This document shows positions 44,833 through 52,856 of a DNA stretch of 64,000 nucleotides, piece by piece. The notes below the pieces were generated by a model that worked only from the letters and a program-made list of their open reading frames with translations, did no database searches and had not been told where the DNA came from. Position numbers and translations under genes: made by a program. The DNA lies in the NCBI RefSeq assembly GCF_001746915.1, contig NZ_MJGC01000025.1:62001-126000 (forward strand), read 5' to 3'. Within the stretch, counting starts at the first letter, position 1. Each line of letters opens with the position of its first letter. The stretch comes from Desertifilum tharense IPPAS B-1220. Lineage in GTDB: Bacteria; Cyanobacteriota; Cyanobacteriia; Cyanobacteriales; Desertifilaceae.

Positions 44833-47800
44833 CTAATTTTGTGATTGAAACAATCCTAACGAACAAATAATTTGCGGCTCTTGCATTTGACCCTCCTCAT
44901 GCACCAAACCCAGACGGTCATCTAAATAAAGAGCAACCACCAATTCTGCTAACTGTTGGTCATCAATCCCACTCTTGAGAGAACGATTCAATCGGTCAAC
45001 CGCTGACTGTCGCAATGGATAGCGGTAAATTTGGTCAATTGCCTTGAGTAAGTCAGAAGTGACTAACAACGGCATTTCCTTGGCATAGCGCTTGAGCCGT
45101 TCGTAAGTCCGAAACCTCGCACCCGAAGGACGGCCTAATTGACCCCCTGCACTTTTCTCTTCCTCAGCAATTAACTTTGCTCCCTGTTCGACTAAATCGT
45201 GATGTTGAGAATCGCGAGGAATAGCCTTGGTTTCCGGTTCGCACCGCGCCATCCGCAAAATCTCAAACTGAGACTGAGTAACACTTTCACCTTCCCGATT
45301 GATCCAAGCTAACGCATCATTGCCTTCTGCGGTTTTCATATACAGCAATACCCCTTCCGGCTGAGTCGTGGTGGGAATATGAGTGCGAGTGGAATATGCC
45401 ACATTTTGCAAATTTTCAATCGTCTTTTTCAGAGTCGGGTTATTATCGGTGGCATTCTTCCAAATTTGATACGCCTCCGAGGTTAAGTCAACTTCGCTAT
45501 CTTCATCTCCATCTAGAATCCCCGATTTTTCGTGATAAAGATCCAGCATCGTCTGCTCATTAGCATCATCCTCAAAAAAGGCTTCATCCGTACCCACCAC
45601 TTCCGCATTTTCCTGAAGCCGCTGACGCAACCGACCCCGCAAGTTAATAATTCGCTCAACTCCATCTACGGGTAAAAAGGAGTAGCAGAGAATCTTTTCA
45701 GCCATTTGACCAATCCGGTCTACCCGGCCTGCCCGTTGAATCAGGCGAATAATTGCCCAAGGTAAGTCATAGTTAACGATAATGGCGCAGTCTTGCAGGT
45801 TGAGTCCTTCACTCAGAACATCGGTAGCAATTAAGATTCGTAATTCATCAGCCGCAGAGATAGATTTATCGTTACTGACGGGACTGAAGCGCCAAGCCAC
45901 TCCCGCCGGGTCAGCCGAATTCCCCGTTACTCCTTCAACTCGGTCAATACCCCGGTGCTTGAGTTCTGCGGTCAGATAATGCACGGTATCGGCAAACTGC
46001 GTGAAAATCAGCACCTTCTTTTGAGGATGAACATCGCACAGGAGTTCGATTAAGGCTGCCAACTTTTGGTCAGTCGTCGCATCCCAACCCCCACATTCAT
46101 CCAGCAGACTCATTAAAGCTTGAGCGTCTGAGTGTAAATCCTGTTTCAGAGATGGCTTAAATAACTTCGGTCGGAGCCATTTGAATCGACGCTGGTAACG
46201 AGTAGCATACTCTTGGTAAACGGCGGCGGCGCGTTGGCGATACTCCGCTTCAGTTCGGGACAAAACCTGCTCTGGCGCTAGTTCCTCGTCCTCTTCTGTT
46301 TCTGGGTCGAGCAATGTTCCGGCTAAAGAATCTAAGTCCTCATCGTTATTTCGAGTATCTAGGAGTGCTGCTTCTTGAGCGCCAATGGGTAACGGTAAGT
46401 CCTGCGCGATCGCGTGCAGAAAGATATAATTCCGTAAAATATGGCGATCGAGCGACTGAATGAAGGCCGGCCCGCCACTTTCTAGGCGTTTAAATAGGTT
46501 CGTGCGACAAAACCCCATTAGCCGCTTCCCAGCACGAGATAATCCTTTAAGCTGCACTGACTCAGCAGTAGTGAGCGATTTGCTTTGAGCCGACTTCACA
46601 GACACCGCGTAGTTGCCTAAGCCGTATCTCGGCAAGTTCAAAGAATTGAGGATTTTAACCACATCCTCTGAGTAAAGGGCAGCATAGGAATCATCATCCT
46701 CACCCATGCCAAACTTGACGGTTTGGGGTTGGCGACGGGGAAAGTAAGACCGCGTACCGTTAGGAAATTCCAGATATTTGCGTCTTTCGACTTGCTCCCC
46801 CTTATTAAGGGGGTTGGGGGGATCGCTCTTAGCATAGTTATCCTGAATGAAACTGCGAGTTCGGCGCACCATGTACAGCCGCATGAGTTCTCGCCAATCG
46901 TCAGGATATTCGCTCTTTTCAAATGCAGCAAGGGAACGTACTGGCGCTTGGTGTTTGCGGCTGAACTCAAGTTCTCCCCCTAACTCACTCAGCAGTTTTT
47001 CCGGCCGTATCCCTAAATCCTTGTCCTCTGGTACAAATAAGCGCAATTGATTGGATAAGTCGAGGTAGGTTTTGTTATAGGGAGTGGCAGTCAGCAGAAT
47101 GCAGCGGCTCTCATTGAGCGCGATATACTCCTGAATTGCCCGATAGCGCTTGCCCTCACGATTCCGTAAATTGTGGCTTTCGTCAATCAGAACCACGCGA
47201 TAACGGCGTTCATTGGGTAATTCGCTCTGCACTCGGCTAATAGAGAGAACTTTTGCCCGCAGTCCATAGCGGTAAACGTAGTCTTCCCACATAGACACGA
47301 GGTTTTTAGGGCAAATAATCAGGGTTTCTAGGAAAAAATCTTCTTCTAAAATCTTGGCTAAGGTTGTTGCAATTAACGTTTTGCCTAAACCCACAACATC
47401 CCCCACCAATACACCCCCCCTGCGGTTGACGTGACGCGCAGCAATCTGAACAGCGGCTTCTTGGAATTTAAACAACTGACCCTTAACATCGCGGGGAATT
47501 GGATATTGGGAGAGTCCTGCTCTTGCTTCCTGAGAGAGGTGGTAGGCAATTTTTAGATAAATATAGTAAGGGGGAATCGGCTTTTCTCTGGCCCAACTGT
47601 TATCAATGATCTCAACAAGTTCTTGGGAAATATCGATACACCAGCGATCGCGCCAGCGGTCATCAAACCATTTCTGGAGCTTTTGACAAGCATCATGATC
47701 TAAAACATCAACATTCAACTCTCCCTGGTGTCGCAACCCTGACAATGTAAGATTGCTACTTCCCAAAAAACCGATCGTGGGGTTATTGATGTCAGACCGA

Positions 47801-48237
47801 TGAACAAGGTAAAGTTTGGCATGAAGCGGATGTTTTAGAAAGAGTTTGACCATCACTTTTTGAGTTTTGATCTGCTGACTCAGCCGACGCAAACCCGCCT
47901 CATCTTTATTGGTTGGTGCGCCCCAAGTCAGTTGTTCGCAAAACTCTTGAGCAATTTGTTTCTTGTAACGAATCACTCCACTATTATCAATTCCGGTCTC
48001 TTCGTTACCGAGTGCAAAAGAGGAATGAACTTCATCTTTTGGCAACCGTTGCATTCCCACTAACAGACGACAGCAAGCTCTTTCTCCGCCAGCAAATTGC
48101 TCGATTAAATCGTCAATTTCGCGCCAGCCTCTAAGATTAAAGTAGCCAACACAGAAGTCAGCCTGCTGTGAAATTTGCAGCGTGTTCCGTAAGGTTGGCA
48201 GCAGGAATTGTTCTATATTGTCAAAGATGCGCGGCAT
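44833..48237 (-). CDS. SNF2-family helicase with N-terminal phospholipase D-like nuclease domain
   Basis: A 1134-residue protein. Residues 1-200 are PLD-like: FCVGYFNLRGWREIDDLIEQ, the HKD-type HAKLYLVHRSD (H139, K141) and GFLGSSNLTLSGLRHQGELN. Next an SNF2-type helicase: GDVVGLGKT at 279-287, DESHNLRN at 352, LLTATPYNKT, and the C-terminal lobe VLIFTQFADTVHYL, VLSEGLNLQDCAIIVNYDLP, RLIQRAGRVDRIGQ. ATPase and a nuclease-like fold in one chain suggest a DNA translocase that attacks or scans foreign DNA. First gene of the operon with two Uma2 genes and the methyltransferase-AlbA_2 gene. Residues 471-482 derive from a dispersed repeat. Confidence 0.92.
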   Translation of the reverse strand: MPRIFDNIEQFLLPTLRNTLQISQQADFCVGYFNLRGWREIDDLIEQFAGGERACCRLLVGMQRLPKDEVHSSFALGNEETGIDNSGVIRYKKQIAQEFCEQLTWGAPTNKDEAGLRRLSQQIKTQKVMVKLFLKHPLHAKLYLVHRSDINNPTIGFLGSSNLTLSGLRHQGELNVDVLDHDACQKLQKWFDDRWRDRWCIDISQELVEIIDNSWAREKPIPPYYIYLKIAYHLSQEARAGLSQYPIPRDVKGQLFKFQEAAVQIAARHVNRRGGVLVGDVVGLGKTLIATTLAKILEEDFFLETLIICPKNLVSMWEDYVYRYGLRAKVLSISRVQSELPNERRYRVVLIDESHNLRNREGKRYRAIQEYIALNESRCILLTATPYNKTYLDLSNQLRLFVPEDKDLGIRPEKLLSELGGELEFSRKHQAPVRSLAAFEKSEYPDDWRELMRLYMVRRTRSFIQDNYAKSDPPNPLNKGEQVERRKYLEFPNGTRSYFPRRQPQTVKFGMGEDDDSYAALYSEDVVKILNSLNLPRYGLGNYAVSVKSAQSKSLTTAESVQLKGLSRAGKRLMGFCRTNLFKRLESGGPAFIQSLDRHILRNYIFLHAIAQDLPLPIGAQEAALLDTRNNDEDLDSLAGTLLDPETEEDEELAPEQVLSRTEAEYRQRAAAVYQEYATRYQRRFKWLRPKLFKPSLKQDLHSDAQALMSLLDECGGWDATTDQKLAALIELLCDVHPQKKVLIFTQFADTVHYLTAELKHRGIDRVEGVTGNSADPAGVAWRFSPVSNDKSISAADELRILIATDVLSEGLNLQDCAIIVNYDLPWAIIRLIQRAGRVDRIGQMAEKILCYSFLPVDGVERIINLRGRLRQRLQENAEVVGTDEAFFEDDANEQTMLDLYHEKSGILDGDEDSEVDLTSEAYQIWKNATDNNPTLKKTIENLQNVAYSTRTHIPTTTQPEGVLLYMKTAEGNDALAWINREGESVTQSQFEILRMARCEPETKAIPRDSQHHDLVEQGAKLIAEEEKSAGGQLGRPSGARFRTYERLKRYAKEMPLLVTSDLLKAIDQIYRYPLRQSAVDRLNRSLKSGIDDQQLAELVVALYLDDRLGLVHEEGQMQEPQIICSLGLFQSQN
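46795..46824 (-). repeat. dispersed-repeat core inserted in frame in the helicase gene
   Basis: CTCCCCCTTATTAAGGGGG followed by TTGGGGGGATC matches the core of the elements at 27981, 30758 and 30842. On the minus strand it encodes the helicase peptide SDPPNPLNKGEQ (residues 471-482), an insertion between the two helicase lobes that leaves the frame open. Confidence 0.8.
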
Positions 48238-48510
48238 TAGGTTTATCCTTATCCCCTAGAGTCTAATTCATCAAGTAACTGTGTCAACCCTCCAAGTCTG
48301 ACTCTTACTTCAACGTTTAATCAGGGTGATTTTATATGAGTGTATGAAGCGAAGCTAGCACATCAAGATCGAGATAGGGAATGGATGGAATGGTTACACT
48401 TTAGCCTTAGTCACAAACTCGATCAAAAGCGAATACAGAGGCTAAGGCGATCGCATCTGTTGCAACCCATCGGTAACTCTCCTTAATTTGGAAGCAGGGT
48501 TTTCTCGATT

Positions 48511-48575
48511 GGGCCAATTAACCCACTCCAGACGGTACCTTGATGATGGGCGCGATCGCGATAATGGCGATCGCC
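48511..48575 (-). pseudogene. 65-bp fragment of the glycogen debranching enzyme gene
   Basis: Identical at 62 of 65 positions to 49522-49586 in the same orientation. On the minus strand it still reads GDRHYRDRAHHQGTVWSG-LIGP in the debranching-enzyme frame, then runs into unrelated codons and a stop. It is a leftover of a partial duplication or recombination; the PIN toxin-antitoxin genes lie between the two copies. Confidence 0.9.
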
Positions 48576-48576
48576 C

Positions 48577-48611
48577 TTAATACCAACAAAGATCCTCAAG
48601 AACTGGTCAAA
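48577..48611 (+). pseudogene. fragment similar to the small acidic gene at 39436
   Basis: AATACCAACAAAGATCCTCA onward reads NTNKDPQELVKK, matching NTDKDPKELVNN of the 60-residue protein, with about 28 of 35 bases identical. It directly follows the debranching-enzyme fragment. Confidence 0.6.
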
Positions 48612-48617
48612 AAATGT

Positions 48618-49070
48618 CTAGAACTCCGTCTCAATAATTGACTCACCTTCAACAAAAGGATTAACAATTCTCAGGCATTCGGATACAATCAGCCCATTCT
48701 GCATATCTTCCGAGTCAAGCGTGTCAATGCCAGCTTCTAACGCACAAGCAATAATTAAGCTATCCCAGAACGAGAAATTGTAACGTTGGCGAAGTTCAGA
48801 CGCATTCATCAAAATCTGGCGACTCAACTCAATCACCTGACACCCTTCATAAAAATCCTGAACAAGCTGCTGAATTTCTGCCTCGTCTAACAATCCTTTC
48901 TTAATTAAATTGACACAAACTTCATTAATCACTTGAGTGCTAACAGCAACCCCTTCTCTATCAATCAAAGAACGCGCAATTTGCTGTTTGCTTGTTCCTG
49001 CTTCTGTCTCCAAAAACGCATAAAGCCAGATATTCGTATCGAGAAAATATCCGCCACTAACCCCGCTCAT
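48618..49070 (-). CDS. PIN-domain toxin (VapC-like ribonuclease)
   Basis: A 150-residue PIN protein: N-terminal FLDTNIWLYAFLE with the first acidic residue, a central VINEVCVNLIKKG (acidic Glu), and FWDSLIIACALEAGIDTLDS, EDMQ giving the remaining acidic metal-binding residues. The four-carboxylate Mg2+ site appears complete. It should cleave RNA unless neutralised by the adjacent antitoxin, whose gene overlaps by 14 bases. Located between the defence-like operon and the debranching-enzyme gene. Confidence 0.88.
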   Translation of the reverse strand: MSGVSGGYFLDTNIWLYAFLETEAGTSKQQIARSLIDREGVAVSTQVINEVCVNLIKKGLLDEAEIQQLVQDFYEGCQVIELSRQILMNASELRQRYNFSFWDSLIIACALEAGIDTLDSEDMQNGLIVSECLRIVNPFVEGESIIETEF

Positions 49071-49275
49071 GTGCCTCTTCTCTACTTAGGGAAACAAAGG
49101 TCTTGAGTTTAATTGGATTATTGATTAATCGGGCGATACTTCCTACAGCAGCAGTTCTTTTTTGTGAAGTCACCGTAATCTTCACCCTTTCAACACCTGC
49201 TAACATCTCCTGATATTCTTCAGGAACTTCTATCTGTCCATCTCGTACCCTGGCTGTAAATTCCACTGCTGACAT
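49057..49275 (-). CDS. antitoxin partner of the PIN toxin
   Basis: Start chosen at the ATG at 49275 (MSAVEFTARVRDGQIEVPEE), 4 bases after GGAGGAG; 72 residues. The N-terminal beta-rich half (ARVRDGQIEVPEEYQ, VKITVTS) resembles AbrB-like or other beta-hairpin DNA-binding antitoxins, and the C-terminal half (SLSREEAHERG) would bind the toxin. Its stop overlaps the toxin start, the usual order of antitoxin first. Family not firmly identified. Confidence 0.72.
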   Translation of the reverse strand: MSAVEFTARVRDGQIEVPEEYQEMLAGVERVKITVTSQKRTAAVGSIARLINNPIKLKTFVSLSREEAHERG

Positions 49276-49325
49276 TTTCTCCTCCCTGCTCAACTAATTG
49301 AGACAACACCAGCATCAACTCAACT

Positions 49326-51281
49326 TTAAACAAGTATACGAATTAACTCCGCTACAGACCAAGCTTGAGCCACTGCGCCTTGGGGAGAGTGGGGACTATC
49401 GCCGTCAAAGATTTCGGAAACTGAACCTAAACAGGCTTGGGATTGAAAATGGTCTAGAAACGGTTGCAAATCTACCGGAAGTGGTTCGTTGGGGTAAAAT
49501 CGCCGCCAACTGCGGACAAAGGGGCCGATTAACCAACTCCAGACGGTACCTTGATGATAGGCGCGATCGCGATAATGGCGATCGCCGATATAAGTTCCCT
49601 GATAGGCTGGATCTTGCGGATCGAGACTTCGCAAGCCATAGGGCGTTAACAGCCGTTGTTTGGCAACTTGCAACACCGAACGCGCCTGTTGTTCGGGAAA
49701 GCCGCAATGCTGCAACGATAGGGCGATAATTGCATTGGGACGAATGCGCGGATCGGGACGGTCGTCTGGGGCAATGGTATCGTAAAAATAACCTTGGGAA
49801 CGATTCCAAAATTTAGACAGAGAACGCTCTACTGTATGCGCGTGTTGCTGGTATCGCGCCGCCCGGTTGGTATCCCCTAACCGCTGCGCCCAAGCGGAAA
49901 GCCAGCATAATGCAGAATACCACAGAGCATTAATTTCTACGGGCTTCCCCTGACGCGGCGTAATCGGTTCGCCATCGAGTACCGCATCCATCCAGGTGAT
50001 TGCTATTCCACTCCCCTGCCAGGTTATTAACCCATCGGCGGCATCTCGGCAGATATGAAATAAGGTTCCGGCGGTAAACCCTTTATAAATTTGGCGGGCG
50101 GTGGGATAGTGTTGTTCGAGGAAGTCCCAGTCTTGGGTGGCTTCTAAATATAGCCCTAGGGTTTCAATCCACCATAGGGCGGCATCGATACTGTTATAAA
50201 GGGGTTCGCTATCGCTATCGGGGAAGGTGTTGGGAATTAACCCCTGTTTGCAATAGCGCCCAAAAGTGTCTAACAAGCCTCGCGCCAATTCGTAACGTTG
50301 CGTCGCTAAGGCTAAACCAGGTAAGGCAATTAGGGTATCGCGTCCCCAATCATTAAACCACGGATACCCGGCGATAACGGTTGGCCCATCAATGGAAGCG
50401 CGATAGGCAATAAACGCATCGCTTGCCCGTAACAGTTGCGCCCAAAGGGACTCTGATATCTTAATTTGGGGTTGAATTCCGGCAAATAGCTTCTCCAAAC
50501 GTTGGTGTTCGGCAGCAACGGCGGCATCAAAGTCTAAAAGCTTGATATTATTGCCGACTTGTGCTAGCAGCGTGACACTTTCTCCCGGTTGCAAGCGCAC
50601 TGTTAAATAGCCGGGACTGTAGAGGTCTTCGCGATCGCCTAAACCGCGCCGTCGCTCCTCTGGATAATAATAGTTCCAATACCAAAACTCATCAACGCTA
50701 TATTCCCCAGCACTCCAAGCCAACTGCCAAGGGGTTCCCGGCCGATCCTTGTGCATCGCTTGCAAGTCGAGGTGTTGCGGGTGGGGAACTTGGGTAAAAA
50801 TCGTCTCAGCATCGCCCGATTGCTGATGGTGGAAATTGCGATCGCCAATCAGCAGCCGCAAGCGCAATACCGCCGCCTCCGTTCCCTGGTAGGTATAGCG
50901 AACCAAAATTTGATTTTGCGCCCCCTTCCCCCAGCCATGCGGCATCCATAAACCGCGCTTTAACTGCCAATTCCCCTCCCCCCATTGCCAACAGGGATAG
51001 GGATGCGCCTGGAAATCCTGTAAGAGGCGATAGCCCAACGGCGAAACCTCTCCCCCCTGCCAGAAATTCGTGCCTAACGCCCACACCTGGCCGCCAATTT
51101 CCAAACTCGCCTCTAAATGAGAAAGCAGCAATGTGCGATCGCCCGGAGGGTTCAGCGCCGCCATTAACCAACCGTGGTAGGTTCGCGATCGCGCATCGCC
51201 AATTGTCCCACTCGCAAACCCTCCCAAACCATTAGTCAGCAACCATTCCCGCGTGTCTAGTGTATCCATGCGTTGAGACAT
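49326..51281 (-). CDS. glycogen debranching enzyme, GDE_C/amylo-alpha-1,6-glucosidase type
   Basis: The ATG at 51281 (MSQRMDTLDTREWLLTNGLG) is chosen; a TTG at 51344 would start inside the peroxiredoxin operator. About 651 residues. N-terminal domain: WLLTNGLGGFASGTIGDARS, then RTYHGWLMAALNPPGDRTLL. C-terminal (alpha/alpha)6 barrel: GYPWFNDWGRDTLIALPGLA, YNSIDAALWWIETLGLYLEA and YHQGTVWSWLIGPFV. It hydrolyses alpha-1,6 branch points of glycogen. Together with glgC 3.3 kb away it links the region to glycogen metabolism. A 65-bp fragment of its 3' part is duplicated at 48511. Confidence 0.93.
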   Translation of the reverse strand: MSQRMDTLDTREWLLTNGLGGFASGTIGDARSRTYHGWLMAALNPPGDRTLLLSHLEASLEIGGQVWALGTNFWQGGEVSPLGYRLLQDFQAHPYPCWQWGEGNWQLKRGLWMPHGWGKGAQNQILVRYTYQGTEAAVLRLRLLIGDRNFHHQQSGDAETIFTQVPHPQHLDLQAMHKDRPGTPWQLAWSAGEYSVDEFWYWNYYYPEERRRGLGDREDLYSPGYLTVRLQPGESVTLLAQVGNNIKLLDFDAAVAAEHQRLEKLFAGIQPQIKISESLWAQLLRASDAFIAYRASIDGPTVIAGYPWFNDWGRDTLIALPGLALATQRYELARGLLDTFGRYCKQGLIPNTFPDSDSEPLYNSIDAALWWIETLGLYLEATQDWDFLEQHYPTARQIYKGFTAGTLFHICRDAADGLITWQGSGIAITWMDAVLDGEPITPRQGKPVEINALWYSALCWLSAWAQRLGDTNRAARYQQHAHTVERSLSKFWNRSQGYFYDTIAPDDRPDPRIRPNAIIALSLQHCGFPEQQARSVLQVAKQRLLTPYGLRSLDPQDPAYQGTYIGDRHYRDRAYHQGTVWSWLIGPFVRSWRRFYPNEPLPVDLQPFLDHFQSQACLGSVSEIFDGDSPHSPQGAVAQAWSVAELIRILV

Positions 51282-51305
51282 CCCATCGAGAGTGCGAATT
51301 GTGAT

Positions 51306-51328
51306 ATAGTCATAATCGTTATGACTAT
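51306..51328. promoter_or_regulatory. PerR/Fur-type operator of the peroxiredoxin gene
   Basis: A perfect 23-bp palindrome, arms ATAGTCATAA and TTATGACTAT around TCG. It includes TCATAATCGTTATGA, resembling PerR/Fur boxes. TATAGT at 51331-51336 is a likely -10, so bound repressor would cover the -35 region. The site lies 38 bases before the peroxiredoxin ATG and 25 bases upstream of the divergent debranching-enzyme ATG. Confidence 0.8.
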
Positions 51329-51350
51329 GATATAGTTGTAACAATATGTA

Positions 51351-51357
51351 AAGGAGA
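51351..51357 (+). promoter_or_regulatory. ribosome binding site of the 2-Cys peroxiredoxin gene
   Basis: AAGGAGA lies 8 bases before the ATG at 51366, an optimal Shine-Dalgarno sequence. Confidence 0.75.
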
Positions 51358-51365
51358 TACGACTC

Positions 51366-51977
51366 ATGACTTTAAGCTACGAATCTCAAGGATGCTTGCG
51401 TGTTGGACAAACTGCGCCCGACTTCACAGCTACAGCCGTTGTCGATCAAGAATTCAAAACGATTAAGCTGTCTGACTATCGTGGCAAGTATGTTGTTCTC
51501 TTCTTCTATCCCCTAGACTTTACCTTCGTTTGCCCCACCGAGATTACCGCATTTAGCGATCGCTTTGACGAATTCAAAGCCGTGGGTACAGAAGTTCTGG
51601 GTGTCTCCGTCGATAGTGAATTTTCTCACCTCGCTTGGATTCAAACCGATCGGAAATCCGGTGGCGTTGGCGACCTCAACTACCCCCTAGTTTCTGATAT
51701 CAAAAAAGAAATCAGCGCCGCTTACAACGTCCTCGATCCCGAATCTGGCGTAGCCCTTAGAGGTCTATTCATCATCGACAAAGACGGCGTTATCCAACAC
51801 GCCACCATCAACAACCTCGCCTTTGGTCGGAACGTAGACGAAACCCTGCGAACCCTGCAAGCCATCCAATACGTGCAAGCACACCCCGATGAAGTTTGTC
51901 CCGCAGGTTGGCAACCGGGCGACAAAACTATGAGTCCCGATCCCGTCAAGTCTAAAGTGTACTTCGCTTCTGTATAA
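51366..51977 (+). CDS. typical 2-Cys peroxiredoxin
   Basis: A 203-residue peroxidase: peroxidatic cysteine in [20 protein letters not shown], resolving cysteine in [26 protein letters not shown] and a C-terminal tail as in the cyanobacterial and chloroplast 2-Cys Prx group. It reduces H2O2 and alkyl hydroperoxides using thioredoxin. The strong SD, good -10 and overlapping PerR-like palindrome suggest peroxide-inducible, high expression. It ends in a strong terminator-like stem at 52010-52060. Confidence 0.96.
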   Translation: MTLSYESQGCLRVGQTAPDFTATAVVDQEFKTIKLSDYRGKYVVLFFYPLDFTFVCPTEITAFSDRFDEFKAVGTEVLGVSVDSEFSHLAWIQTDRKSGGVGDLNYPLVSDIKKEISAAYNVLDPESGVALRGLFIIDKDGVIQHATINNLAFGRNVDETLRTLQAIQYVQAHPDEVCPAGWQPGDKTMSPDPVKSKVYFASV

Positions 51978-52009
51978 ATCAGACTGACGTAGATCGAGAT
52001 CGTTTAAAA

Positions 52010-52060
52010 TTGACCCCAACACAACAGATTGCCTTCAGTCATTTGTCGTGTTGGGGTCAA
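52010..52060. terminator. 13-bp perfect stem after the peroxiredoxin gene
   Basis: Arms TTGACCCCAACAC (52010-52022) and GTGTTGGGGTCAA (52048-52060) pair perfectly across a 25-base loop, followed by TATTTT on the plus strand and preceded by TTTAAAA. A probable terminator or mRNA-stabilising element separating the two peroxiredoxin-type genes. Confidence 0.7.
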
Positions 52061-52085
52061 TATTTTGACTGGGAAAATAATCAAA

Positions 52086-52640
52086 ATGCTAACTTCTACC
52101 GATTTTCGCGGCTTACTCAACCAACGCTTCTTCAAAAACTTCTTTCCCGTTCCCGCCACCAGTCCCCTCAGCCTCGGACAACCAACTCCCGGTTTTGCCT
52201 TAACCGATGTCACCAATGGCGATCGCACCGTTAAACTAACCGACTATAAAGACAAACAACCCGTCATTCTCGCCTTTACCCGCATCTTCACCGAAAAGCA
52301 GTATTGTCCCTTTTGCTTTCCCCACATCAAAGCCCTCAACGAGAACTACGAACAGTTTACCGAACGCGGCATAGAACTGTTAATGATTACCAGCACGGAC
52401 TTGCAGCAAAGCAAAACCGTCGTCAAAGACCTTAACCTAAAAATGCCCCTCCTCAGCGACCCCACCTGTCGCGTCTTCCAAGCCTACCAAGTCGGCCAAG
52501 CATTAGGCGCACCCCTACCCGCCCAATTTGTTATTGACAAATCGGGTATTTTGCGCTACAAGCATCTCTTCTCCTTCCTCGACCACAACGCCAACGTAGA
52601 AACGCTGCTTTCTCAGTGCTGCTTTCTTAGTGCTGAGTAG
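52086..52640 (+). CDS. peroxiredoxin-like (AhpC/TSA superfamily) protein
   Basis: The ATG at 52086 (MLTSTDFRGLLNQRFF) is chosen; an upstream frame from 52029 reads through the terminator stem. 184 residues. Core: LGQPTPGFALTDVTNGDRTV, KLTDYKDKQPVILAF, EKQYCPFCFPHIKAL (C-P-F-C in the active-site position) and PLPAQFVIDKSGILRYKH. A redoxin/thioredoxin-fold oxidoreductase, differing from true peroxiredoxins by its CxxC. The last residues (LSAE and stop) are encoded by GTGCTGAGT repeat sequence, so the C-terminus has been altered by the repeat. Possibly in the same stress response as its neighbour. Confidence 0.85.
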   Translation: MLTSTDFRGLLNQRFFKNFFPVPATSPLSLGQPTPGFALTDVTNGDRTVKLTDYKDKQPVILAFTRIFTEKQYCPFCFPHIKALNENYEQFTERGIELLMITSTDLQQSKTVVKDLNLKMPLLSDPTCRVFQAYQVGQALGAPLPAQFVIDKSGILRYKHLFSFLDHNANVETLLSQCCFLSAE

Positions 52641-52856
52641 AAAGTGCTGAGTGCTGAGTGAGAAGAGGGTGGGGAGGTGAGGGAAGAGAGGGAGTTGGGA
52701 ATTAGGAGTTGGGGGTTGGGGGAAGAGAGGGAGTTGGGAATTAGGAGTTAGGAGTTGGGGAACAAGAAATAGGAAAACTTGATAATTATCAACTCAGCAC
52801 TCAGCACTCTTGAACCCACTCAGCACTCAGCACTTTACACTCAGCACTCTGTTCCC
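52641..52856. repeat. repeat block forming a large inverted repeat
   Basis: AAAGTGCTGAGTGCTGAGTG at 52641-52660 is perfectly complementary to 52817-52836, and further ACTCAGCACTCAGCACT units lie at 52792-52809. Between them are G-rich units (GGGAGTTGGGAATTAGGAGT) that are the reverse complement of the C-rich blocks at 1351 and 26000. The same two repeat types adjoin at 25884. The block sits between convergent genes and could form a stem. Confidence 0.85.

Larger units (their letters stand above)
48238..48617. other. scar region upstream of the defence-like operon
   Basis: 380 bases with no intact gene. It presumably holds the operon promoter near 48240-48330. Its right half is a patchwork: a fragment of the debranching-enzyme gene at 48511-48575, directly followed by a fragment similar to the small gene of 39436. 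Confidence 0.6.

Noticed and set aside
39667..48237. A complete DISARM system
   Set aside because: No drmA or drmB-like gene is present. Only a SNF2 helicase, a PLD-type domain and a methylase are shared in kind.
51282..51344. TTG start of the debranching-enzyme gene at 51344
   Set aside because: It would translate the PerR-like palindrome and promoter; the ATG at 51281 precedes the conserved N-terminus.
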